Below are positions 17,237-25,822 of a DNA stretch of 37,662 nucleotides, piece after piece. Every line of letters starts with the position of its first letter. Within the stretch, counting starts at the first letter, position 1. The position numbers and the translations under genes were made by a program. This DNA comes from an uncultured Prevotellaceae bacterium. Its GTDB lineage: Bacteria; Bacteroidota; Bacteroidia; Bacteroidales; Muribaculaceae. Below the pieces are notes generated by a model. It did not search any database. It was not told where the DNA came from and saw only the letters and a list, made by a program, of their open reading frames with translations. Location of the stretch: the NCBI GenBank assembly GCA_900320245.1, contig ONRP01000023.1, positions 1-37,662 of the forward strand, written 5' to 3'.

Positions 17237-17938
17237 TTATCCGAATCGGCTGATGTTGCGCAACGTGGGCTCGTCGACGATGCGGATGCGGCGGCCGTCG
17301 ACGGTGATGATGCGTTCCTGGGCGAAGGTCGAGAGGGTGCGGATAGCATTGGCGGTGGTCATGTTCGACAGGTTGGCCAGGTCCTCGCGGGCCATATAGA
17401 TTTTCAGCGTCTTGCCGTCGTCCTCATAGCCGTAGTTGTCCACCAGCATGCACAGTGCCTCGGCTAGACGGCCGCGGATGTGCTTCTGGGTCAGCGTCAC
17501 CACCTTGGAGTCGCTGCCGCCCAGGTGCTTGGACAACTCGTGCAGGAAAAACCATGCCAACTTGATGTTGCCGTCGATGAGTTTCTTGACCACAGTCATG
17601 GGCAGCGTGCCCACCTGCGACGGCTCGATGGCCATGGTGCTGGCCACATAGGGCTCATGGGCAAACCACGCGCGGTAGCCGAAGTACTGGATGGGGCGGT
17701 ACAGGCGCAGGATCTGCTGCTTGCCGCCGATGCCGTTCTTGAAACGTTTCACCTTGCCCTTGATGAGCACCCACAGGAATTCGGGCTCGTCCTTCTCGGC
17801 ATAGATGATTTGGTTCTTGCGGTAGGTGTGCAAGACAAAGTTATCGGCGATGAGATGCTTCTCCTCGCTGTTCAGGATGGTCCAGATCGCTGCCAGGTCC
17901 TCCCGGATAATGTCTTCTATTGTGCCCTTAATGTCCAT
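17237..17938 (-). CDS. Crp/Fnr family transcriptional regulator
   Basis: A 233-residue DNA-binding regulator. Residues about 20-125 form the cyclic-nucleotide-binding-like jelly roll (IIYAEKDEPEFLWVLIKGKVK), and a long dimer helix follows. The winged helix-turn-helix is near 178-216 (MAREDLANLSNMTTANAIRTLS then DGRRIRIVD, both parts of one wing-helix unit). No cysteine cluster for an iron-sulfur cofactor is present, so it is not a classical Fnr; the ligand is unknown. It is the first gene of the eight-gene minus-strand unit, with a good promoter just upstream, and may regulate that unit itself. Confidence 0.9.
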   Translation of the reverse strand: MDIKGTIEDIIREDLAAIWTILNSEEKHLIADNFVLHTYRKNQIIYAEKDEPEFLWVLIKGKVKRFKNGIGGKQQILRLYRPIQYFGYRAWFAHEPYVASTMAIEPSQVGTLPMTVVKKLIDGNIKLAWFFLHELSKHLGGSDSKVVTLTQKHIRGRLAEALCMLVDNYGYEDDGKTLKIYMAREDLANLSNMTTANAIRTLSTFAQERIITVDGRRIRIVDEPTLRNISRFG

Positions 17939-17957
17939 TCAATGCAGGTTTAACGTG

Positions 17958-17988
17958 CAAAATTACAACATCTTTCCCACCTGCCAAA
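17958..17988 (-). promoter_or_regulatory. promoter of the Crp/Fnr-DUF4924-rfbD-prfC operon
   Basis: Minus strand: TTTG (17988-17985), a 19-base spacer and TAATTTTG (17965-17958). Leader of about 14 bases to ATG 17938. No other convincing promoter is seen in the gaps down to the terminator at 10801-10846. Confidence 0.65.
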
Positions 17989-18115
17989 ATCCATATCCCT
18001 AAAAATCCATAAAACCACGTCTGCCACGGTTATTTTGGCTGGCGCGGGCATGAACTTCAAACTCCTGGCTTGTTGTGGCGGAGCGTGGATAACAGCAGGG
18101 ATTGGCCGATGGGAT

Positions 18116-19075
18116 TCAGTGTCGGAAAGCGTCGGGAATGGGAACGGGGCTGTTGGGGTTAAAGCCCGGCTGCTTCATGACGGCGTCAGGAACGGTGACG
18201 GGACGGAAACGCGGGTCGCCCCAGTCATTGCTTTTCTTGCCCTTGCCCAGCAGGTTGCCAAGCCATTGAAAAATCAGCGGACCGGCATCAAACGAAATGG
18301 GAGCGCCAAACAGGTTGAACGTGGGTTGCACCACGGGCAGGGTGCGCCATTGGCCCGTGTAGGGGTCGTAGACGCGGCGGGCGCCAACATCTAGCGAGAA
18401 ATTGTCGCTGGCACGCCAACCCAGTGTGCCGCCGTAGGATGAACTGCCCAGGAAAGGCATTGCCGCCACCGAGTGGTAGCGCTGATCGACATAGTACTGC
18501 CCGAACGCGTTGAGCGACAAGCGGTCGGTGAGCCTGTAGGAGGCGCTGCCGAACACGCCATAGTCGTTCCATGCCGCATTGTCAAAGTGGTACTTGCTGC
18601 CTGTCAAGCCTGCAGTGACTTGAAATCGCTCTCCCATAGGCATGGTGAAAGCGACGCTGGCACTGGCCATGTCGCCCATGCCGAGGTAGGTCGTGTGGCT
18701 GCCGCTGCCCGTCAGGTAGCCGCCACCCACTCGGGTGATGACACCGCCCGACGACCAGTCGCGGCTGTAGGGGTTGGTGTCGTAACGGAAATGGGGCAGG
18801 GCAGTCAGGCGGTCATTCTTCCACCCTTGCTGGTAGACGGCCAGCGAATCGGCCATCGTGCTGCGTTCATTCAGTTGCAGTTCGGTGGCGTTGGGAAACT
18901 GGGCTTCAAAGGTGGGGCGGATGTTGGTGGCCGGACTGATGGCCGTGGGCAGTTCGGGCATGGTGAAAAGAGGGCTGATTTTTGACTGGTCAAACTTCAG
19001 TTTGATGGTCTGGCTCTCCTGCGCAGCCCCGAGGAGTGCGGCCATCATCACCAATATGGATATCGCCCGTTTCAT
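18116..19075 (-). CDS. predicted outer-membrane beta-barrel protein
   Basis: A 319-residue exported protein from ATG 19075; the frame continues upstream but the signal peptide MKRAISILVMMAALLGAA and the promoter fix this start. The mature chain begins with about 60 residues of linker rich in Pro, Asn and Thr. It then shows alternating hydrophobic and polar strands separated by Gly-rich turns (for example GVITRVGGGYLTGSGSHTTY, RFQVTAGLTGSKYHF, GVFGSASYRLTDRLSLNAF, SYGGTLGWRASDNFSLDVGA), a pattern typical of small outer-membrane barrels. No plug, TonB box or catalytic motif is seen, and the family is not recognised. It ends in a Pro-rich tail. The predicted transcript starts at or next to the ATG. 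Confidence 0.7.
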   Translation of the reverse strand: MKRAISILVMMAALLGAAQESQTIKLKFDQSKISPLFTMPELPTAISPATNIRPTFEAQFPNATELQLNERSTMADSLAVYQQGWKNDRLTALPHFRYDTNPYSRDWSSGGVITRVGGGYLTGSGSHTTYLGMGDMASASVAFTMPMGERFQVTAGLTGSKYHFDNAAWNDYGVFGSASYRLTDRLSLNAFGQYYVDQRYHSVAAMPFLGSSSYGGTLGWRASDNFSLDVGARRVYDPYTGQWRTLPVVQPTFNLFGAPISFDAGPLIFQWLGNLLGKGKKSNDWGDPRFRPVTVPDAVMKQPGFNPNSPVPIPDAFRH

Positions 19076-19080
19076 GCTCG

Positions 19081-19112
19081 CAAATGTAGACGTTTGTGCC
19101 GAGACGGGCAAA
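19081..19112 (-). promoter_or_regulatory. promoter of the beta-barrel gene, leaderless candidate
   Basis: Minus strand: TTTG (19112-19109), a 20-base spacer, TACATTTG (19088-19081). The start codon at 19075 begins only six bases after the -7 box, about where transcription should begin. Confidence 0.6.
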
Positions 19113-19121
19113 CGTAAAAGG

Positions 19122-19679
19122 TTAAAATGTCTTATTCTTTTCAGGTATATTTTCCCATATCGAGCGCAATGCGCCGACGATGTAGTCATAGTCCTGAAGG
19201 GTGAAGGGCTCGTCGCTGTTGGACAGGATGGTGAAGGTGATGCCGTTGTAGGTGCGGTTGGCACCGGTGTCCCTCATGCCGTTGCCCAGGTAGAAAGCAT
19301 GGCGCTGCTTTCGTTGTTCGGGGTTGGGCGCATCGGGTTGCAGGGGGGATTCGATATCGATGACAAAGGGATGCCCGCCGCGATACTTGTCGAGCGTTGA
19401 TGACCAGATTTGCTGCCCGTATCCCTTGCCTCGCAGTGGCTCGCAAACGGCAAAGTACCAGCCCCAGTTGTACCGTGGCATGCGCATCACCATCATCAGA
19501 CCCACCAGCATCTCGCCCTCGTAGTAGGCGGTATAGTCGATGTCCATCACATCGAGCAAGTGGATGAGGTCATCATAGGGTATCTGCTCCCCGACGGGAA
19601 ATGCCGTCTCGTAGAGCCTCCTCAATGCCTCGTCGCCGGCATTCGCGCTATTGATGGCAACCATCCTCATCATCAACAC
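19122..19679 (-). CDS. GNAT family N-acetyltransferase
   Basis: A 185-residue cytoplasmic acetyltransferase. The acetyl-CoA loop is LRGKGYGQQ at about 82-90, preceded by the beta-strand NWGWYFAVCEP and followed by a YLGNGMRDTG element where the family places its second acyl-binding region. Substrate unknown. Starts at M1, M3, M4 or M6 are all possible because of a Met-rich opening; the longest is given. It follows the ABC-F gene by 21 bases, so the two are likely co-transcribed. The gap and the end of that gene are made of CTAACTC-type heptamers. Confidence 0.85.
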   Translation of the reverse strand: MLMMRMVAINSANAGDEALRRLYETAFPVGEQIPYDDLIHLLDVMDIDYTAYYEGEMLVGLMMVMRMPRYNWGWYFAVCEPLRGKGYGQQIWSSTLDKYRGGHPFVIDIESPLQPDAPNPEQRKQRHAFYLGNGMRDTGANRTYNGITFTILSNSDEPFTLQDYDYIVGALRSIWENIPEKNKTF

Positions 19680-19700
19680 CTAACACCTAACTTCTAACTC

Positions 19701-19707
<7 letters not shown>
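19680..19707. repeat. short CTAACTC heptamer array at the ABC-F stop codon
   Basis: Four in-phase heptamers (CTAACAC, CTAACTT, CTAACTC, CTAACTC), followed by degenerate TCTCTAACTC-like repeats to about 19737 that encode the end of the ABC-F protein. The TAG stop (19703-19701) lies inside a unit, as in the array at 3252-3384. Confidence 0.7.
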
Positions 19708-21638
<1,931 letters not shown>

Positions 21639-21659
21639 GCTACGATTGTAATTTGGCGG

Positions 21660-21667
21660 CAAAATTA
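21660..21667 (-). promoter_or_regulatory. -7 box before the ABC-F gene
   Basis: TAATTTTG on the minus strand; no well-spaced TTTG is seen. It implies a start near 21654 and a leader of about 16 bases to ATG 21638. Confidence 0.4.
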
Positions 21668-21720
21668 CAAAAAATCCAGCAATCAAGGAGCATCCAGAAC
21701 GACTGGATGCGATAGAAGTT

Positions 21721-21846
21721 CTAGATGCTCTAGATATTCTAGATATTCTAGATATTCTAGATATTCTAGATATTCTAGATATTCTAGATATTCTAGATAT
21801 TCTAGATTTTCTAGATTTTCTAGATGCTCTAGATACTCTAGATGAT
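21721..21846. repeat. fourteen-unit 9-bp array with CTAG in every unit
   Basis: Fourteen perfectly phased nonamers. Each begins CTAGAT and ends in a variable triplet: GCT, ATT eight times, TTT twice, GCT, ACT and GAT. CTAG and the longer TCTAGA palindrome recur every nine bases. The array ends 12 bases short of the methyltransferase stop codon and lies upstream of the ABC-F promoter. Confidence 0.95.
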
Positions 21847-21858
21847 TGTCTCGGGTTG

Positions 21859-23022
21859 TCAGAACAGGCTCAAGGGCTTGGCCTCGGTGCTGGCAACGGC
21901 CTTCTTGATGTAGTCGGGATTGATGTCGATGCCGATGCTGCGCAGGTTCATCTCATAGGCGATTTTGCATGCCGTGCCCGTGCCGCAATAGGGGTCCAGG
22001 ACGATGCCGCCATGCGGACACGTGGCTACCAGCGGCAGGCGGTAGAGCATGTCGGGCGCTACGCAGTAGTGGGCAATGCCCGACCGCTGCACCCCGATGG
22101 TCCACACGTCGCTGGGAATCTGCCCCTGATGTCCCTTGCCTCTGGGAATCCGGGCGTGGCTCTTGTCGTCGTTGCGCTGGATCAGGGCAAACGTACGCCG
22201 CAATTCCTCGTCGTTGTAGTAGAAGTCCTCGTCTTTAACCATGTGGAACATGAACTCATGCACCTTGCGCAGGTGGTCCTGGCTGCCTTGGGGCGATGTG
22301 GTGGTCTTGTTCCACACCACCTCGTTGACGAGGCGCCACCCCTGGGCGTCCATCATCTGGAGCAACACGCGCCAGGGAATGCCCTGCACAAAGCCGTCGG
22401 TGGTGTCGTCACCCATGTTGAGCCACAACGACCCTTTGGGTTTGAGCACGCGCCATGCCTGCGCCATGGTTTGCAGCAATTCGGCGACAAATTCCTCTTT
22501 TGTAGTCGCTGTGATGCTCTCGGTCCCCTGGGTGCGGCGGCGCCAATAGGGTGGGGTGGTGACGATGCAGTCGATGCTCTCGTCTTCGATGGTCGCCATC
22601 ACGGTCGCAGCGTCACCGGCCACATAGTGCGGCATCAGCGAACGGCCCAATTTGGTCACCATGTTCCTCGCGACAGCGGGTTTATCGTCATGCTGGGCTG
22701 CGGTGTCCTGTGCCTCGCTGGCGGGCGCATCAACGGCTTCTTCTCCGCTGAGCATCTCCTGCAGCAGAGTGGCGGCTCGTGTCGCCATCTTGTCGTTGGC
22801 GATATGGCTGTAGGCCTCGTCGGCCAGCCACATGGCGACCAGTTCGTCGGGGTCGGTCTTGAAGATGCGGGCCAGCCTGAGCACCTGGTTGCGCTTGGGG
22901 CGCCGTTCACCGTGTTCATAGCGGCTGTAGGCCGGCACGTCCACGCCGATAGCCTTGGCCAGGTCTTTCTGGCGCTTGCCGCTCTCGAGGCGCAACTGTC
23001 TGATTTTATCCGAGAATAACAT
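21859..23022 (-). CDS. XRE-type helix-turn-helix fused to a site-specific DNA methyltransferase
   Basis: A 387-residue protein from ATG 23022. Residues about 6-60 are an XRE/Cro helix-turn-helix (RQKDLAKAIGVDVPAYSRYE), followed by a linker rich in Ala, Asp and Glu. Residues about 125-380 are a beta-class amino-methyltransferase: the catalytic motif TTPPYW at 155-160 comes before the S-adenosylmethionine motif DPYCGTGT at 343-350, then GIDINPDYI. A [ST]PPY motif is typical of N4-cytosine enzymes, though some N6-adenine enzymes carry it. No restriction endonuclease gene is nearby, so it looks orphan or regulatory. The fused HTH may give autoregulation or site choice. A CTAG-rich tandem array lies immediately downstream. 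Confidence 0.88.
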   Translation of the reverse strand: MLFSDKIRQLRLESGKRQKDLAKAIGVDVPAYSRYEHGERRPKRNQVLRLARIFKTDPDELVAMWLADEAYSHIANDKMATRAATLLQEMLSGEEAVDAPASEAQDTAAQHDDKPAVARNMVTKLGRSLMPHYVAGDAATVMATIEDESIDCIVTTPPYWRRRTQGTESITATTKEEFVAELLQTMAQAWRVLKPKGSLWLNMGDDTTDGFVQGIPWRVLLQMMDAQGWRLVNEVVWNKTTTSPQGSQDHLRKVHEFMFHMVKDEDFYYNDEELRRTFALIQRNDDKSHARIPRGKGHQGQIPSDVWTIGVQRSGIAHYCVAPDMLYRLPLVATCPHGGIVLDPYCGTGTACKIAYEMNLRSIGIDINPDYIKKAVASTEAKPLSLF

Positions 23023-23204
23023 AGTGGTGACTGTTTTAGAGAGGATAATCTGATAAAGAAAGGGCAAAATTTCTGTGTGTTACAAAAAAATTGCCCGATA
23101 AAGTTGACAAGCAAGAGTGCTTGAGTTGATGTTTAGAGTGGTGAGACGGTGCCTACAAATCCGTCCTTTGGATGCAATGCGCTAAATTGTGACCAATCGA
23201 CTCG

Positions 23205-23660
23205 TTATTTCTTTTTCTTGCGACGGTGCTGGTAACGCCAGTGATGCTGAATCGAGTGATACAAGTAGTGGCGAATCGGGTGAAGCAACCAGTAGTGGTA
23301 GAACAACCATCCCAGAAAAGCGCCTAATGTGGCGGCAAACACGTTCGACGACTGGAAGTCATCGTGTCCGGCAGTGCGGAACATCAGTGCGATTTCCATC
23401 AAGAGGGCCAGGACTGACGACATGGCGGCCACTGCTATCTCCTGATTCAGTTTGGTGTGGTGGGGCAGGCGTGCCTTGGCGTAGTCAAACAGGATAACAA
23501 CCGCGGTCACAAAATATAAAACCATGTGGCCAAATTGTTCGGCATGCGGGAAGAGGTCCCTCAGGTGGTTGACGCTGCTGGTAAACGTGAAAAACATAAC
23601 CACCACTATCATGATGATGGACAGCAGTCCGTTAGGTATCGATAAGATAAATGATTTCAT
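23205..23660 (-). CDS. VanZ-like membrane protein
   Basis: A 151-residue membrane protein with about four hydrophobic helices. It carries the VanZ pattern: an early helix, FGHMVLYFVTAVVI (His before a helix, as in the family), a MEIALMF helix, and SSNVFAATLGAFLGWLF near the end, where the family normally has a D-x-x-x-N-x-x-G motif. The C-terminus is a strongly basic cytoplasmic tail with several His (HHWRYQHRRKKKK). VanZ was named for teicoplanin resistance, but most relatives have no known role. It is a single-gene unit with a -7 box upstream and is divergent from the next small membrane protein. Confidence 0.8.
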   Translation of the reverse strand: MKSFILSIPNGLLSIIMIVVVMFFTFTSSVNHLRDLFPHAEQFGHMVLYFVTAVVILFDYAKARLPHHTKLNQEIAVAAMSSVLALLMEIALMFRTAGHDDFQSSNVFAATLGAFLGWLFYHYWLLHPIRHYLYHSIQHHWRYQHRRKKKK

Positions 23661-23698
23661 TCAGTCTAAATGTTCTTTTGTTTTGTTGTTTCAACCTG

Positions 23699-23706
23699 CA
23701 AAAGTA
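23699..23706 (-). promoter_or_regulatory. -7 box for the VanZ-like gene
   Basis: TACTTTTG on the minus strand, about 38 bases upstream of ATG 23660. No convincing upstream TTTG. Confidence 0.4.
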
Positions 23707-23908
23707 AGCATATTTTTGCTCATTATCTCTTTTTTAAAAGAAAATGTGATAAAAATCGTCATTTTCGGCCCTCAAATGCCCCCATATCGCCATTGTTGCT
23801 GATTCCGAGCGGGACATCATCAACGGCTTTAATGCCAATTCGGGCTGTCCTGAATACCCCTTGCCGGCAAAAATCTTGGGCTGTTGATGGAATTCGGCAG
23901 GCAAAAGT

Positions 23909-23940
23909 TTTGGCATTGTATTCGGCTTGCAGTAACTTTG
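23909..23940 (+). promoter_or_regulatory. promoter of the small membrane protein
   Basis: TTTG at 23909-23912, a 20-base spacer and TAACTTTG at 23933-23940. The start codon at 23947 begins six bases after the box; transcription should begin at about that point. Confidence 0.6.
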
Positions 23941-23946
23941 TCGCCA

Positions 23947-24264
23947 ATGAACGATTCGAGGAAGTTGTGGCAGATGACAAAGCGTGAGCGGCGGGGCACT
24001 ATCGTCGTCCTGGTCGTCATTGCCCTGCTGCTGGGGATGGCGCTGACGGTGCGTTACTGCCGTGACGAGCCGGTCGTCGAGACGACTGAATTGCAACGCT
24101 TTCGCTCCGAGGTCGATACGGTGGCGGTCCCCGAAAAGCCGACCAAATCGCACAAGACCCCGACGGGCAAAAAGCATGCCCCCAAGCACAAAAAGCAGCC
24201 AAAACCCGACAAGCCCAAGCCTTCGGCGCCGCCTCGACCTATCGATCCGCTGCCGCAGTTTTGA
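23947..24264 (+). CDS. small single-pass membrane protein with Lys/Pro-rich tail
   Basis: A 105-residue protein: a short basic head ending in TKRERRG, one hydrophobic helix (TIVVLVVIALLLGMAL), then an external or periplasmic tail very rich in Lys and Pro (KHAPKHKKQPKPDKPKP). The KRERRG-plus-helix opening resembles the N-terminus of ComEA-like helix-hairpin-helix proteins of Bacteroidota, but no helix-hairpin-helix follows, so this may be a shortened relative or a chance likeness. ATG 23947 is chosen because that family has about ten residues before the KRERRG; ATG 23974 would leave a normal leader after the promoter and is a real alternative. The upstream frame also opens at 23884, but that lies before the promoter. 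Function unknown. Confidence 0.55.
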   Translation: MNDSRKLWQMTKRERRGTIVVLVVIALLLGMALTVRYCRDEPVVETTELQRFRSEVDTVAVPEKPTKSHKTPTGKKHAPKHKKQPKPDKPKPSAPPRPIDPLPQF

Positions 24265-24315
24265 GCATGGGCAAGGGCTTGTTCGATGAAATAGGAATGA
24301 AAATCCAGGAAAGGG

Positions 24316-24347
24316 TTTGCCCGTTTCGTTGATTCTGCCTACTTTTG
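24316..24347 (+). promoter_or_regulatory. promoter of the NSS transporter
   Basis: TTTG at 24316-24319, a 20-base spacer and TACTTTTG at 24340-24347: a full consensus match. Leader of about 24 bases to ATG 24378. Confidence 0.7.
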
Positions 24348-24377
24348 TAAAAAATCTAAAAGAACTTCAATACACTT

Positions 24378-25724
24378 ATGAGTAAACGAGCCGGTTTTGC
24401 TACACGTTTGGGCGCCATTGCTGCGGCAGTGGGCTCCGCTGTAGGTCTGGGAAACATCTGGCGTTTCCCCTACGAGGCAGGTGAGAATGGCGGTGGCGCT
24501 TTCATCCTGATCTATATTTTCTGCATCCTGGTGATGGGAATCCCTGTGATTTTGAGCGAGTTCATTATCGGACGCTCTACCCACAGCAATATGAAGGCGG
24601 CCCTCAAGCGCCTCTCCCCTGGTAAGAAATACTACCTGTTCACCTATGTCTGCATCATGGGCAGTTTCATCGTGATTGGCTTCTACAGCGTGGTGTGCGG
24701 CTGGATTATAGAGTACCTGTATCAGGCGGCTTTGGGCAACCTGAGCGGACATTCACCCAACGAGTATTCCGCGATGTTCGGTAACCTGATTGCCGACCCC
24801 TGGCGCTGTGTGGGATGGACAATGCTCTTCCTGGTCATCAATTTCATGGTGATGAGCCGGGGCATCGAGAAGGGTATCGAGCGCGTGTCCAGCATCATGA
24901 TGCCGCTGCTGTTTGTTATCCTTATCGTCTTCTGTGTCAACTCATTGCTGATGCCGGGAGCCCGTAAGGGCCTCGAGTTCCTGTTCTGGCCCGATTTCTC
25001 CGAACTCACCTGGAAAGGGGTTCTGGTAGCCTTCGGACAGGCGTTCCTCTCGCTGTCAATCGGTATCTCGTGCCTGGTGACCTACAGTTCCTACTTCAAG
25101 GATGACACCTCGCTGATCAAGGACGCCGTGACGGTGGCTTCGCTCGACACCCTGGTGGCCATCCTGTCGGGTGTGATGATTTTCCCTGCCGTGTTCTCCT
25201 TCAATGTGGAACCCACGGCCGGCCCGAGCCTCATTTTTGAGGTGTTGCCGGGCATTTTCCAGCAGATGGCTGGTGGCTATGTGTGGGCATTGCTGTTCTT
25301 CCTGCTGGTGTTCTTTGCCTCGTTGACTTCGACCATCTCGCTGAGTGAGATTCCCATCACATTCATTATGGAGGAGCATAATGTTTCGCGTCCTCGTGCC
25401 ATTTTCTGGACTGCGCTGATTACGTTCATCCTTGCCGCTGTGGCCGCGTTGTCGTTCAATGTGCTCTCCGACATCAAGTTGTGGGGCAAGAATATTTTTG
25501 ACATGATGGACTATGCCGCCAGCAACATCTTCATGCTGCTGGGTGGCCTGTTCACGGCAGTGTATGTGGGATGGATTCTCGACCGCAAGGTCATCCGCGA
25601 CCAGATCACCAACAACGGCCGCCTCAAGGGCACGATGGGCCCGTATATGATCTTCTGCATGCGCTACATCGCTCCGGTCTGCATCTTCTTCATCTTCCTC
25701 TACCTGACGGGAATCATAGGATAG
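24378..25724 (+). CDS. sodium-dependent transporter, NSS (SLC6) family
   Basis: A 448-residue inner-membrane symporter of the neurotransmitter:sodium symporter family, which takes up amino acids or related amines with sodium. The first helix carries the sodium- and substrate-binding GNIWRFPY at 25-32, followed by GENGGGAF in loop 1. Later helices include SRGIEKGIERVSSIMMPLLF and the unwound helix-6 region AFGQAFLSLSIGISCLVTYSSY. With about eleven helices it matches the shorter bacterial type lacking the twelfth. The substrate cannot be read from sequence. It is a single-gene unit with its own promoter and terminator. Confidence 0.95.
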   Translation: MSKRAGFATRLGAIAAAVGSAVGLGNIWRFPYEAGENGGGAFILIYIFCILVMGIPVILSEFIIGRSTHSNMKAALKRLSPGKKYYLFTYVCIMGSFIVIGFYSVVCGWIIEYLYQAALGNLSGHSPNEYSAMFGNLIADPWRCVGWTMLFLVINFMVMSRGIEKGIERVSSIMMPLLFVILIVFCVNSLLMPGARKGLEFLFWPDFSELTWKGVLVAFGQAFLSLSIGISCLVTYSSYFKDDTSLIKDAVTVASLDTLVAILSGVMIFPAVFSFNVEPTAGPSLIFEVLPGIFQQMAGGYVWALLFFLLVFFASLTSTISLSEIPITFIMEEHNVSRPRAIFWTALITFILAAVAALSFNVLSDIKLWGKNIFDMMDYAASNIFMLLGGLFTAVYVGWILDRKVIRDQITNNGRLKGTMGPYMIFCMRYIAPVCIFFIFLYLTGIIG

Positions 25725-25747
25725 ACACAGCCGGCCTGAAAATACTG

Positions 25748-25795
25748 ACCCGGGCTACCCTTGACTGGTTTTCAAGGCGGCCCGGGTTGCTTTTT
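25748..25795 (+). terminator. strong Rho-independent terminator after the NSS transporter
   Basis: ACCCGGGC (25748-25755) and GCCCGGGT (25780-25787) are exact inverses. An inner CCTTGA/TCAAGG stem (25759-25764, 25772-25777) and a T run (25791-25795) follow. It stands between two converging genes. Confidence 0.85.
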
Positions 25796-25822
25796 GGGTT
25801 TCGGTTCGTTGCAAGGGCTTCG

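Noticed and set aside
23734-24189. 151-codon minus-strand frame opposite the small membrane protein
   Set aside because: Overlaps a good plus-strand promoter and gene, and its residues are an antisense-like mix.
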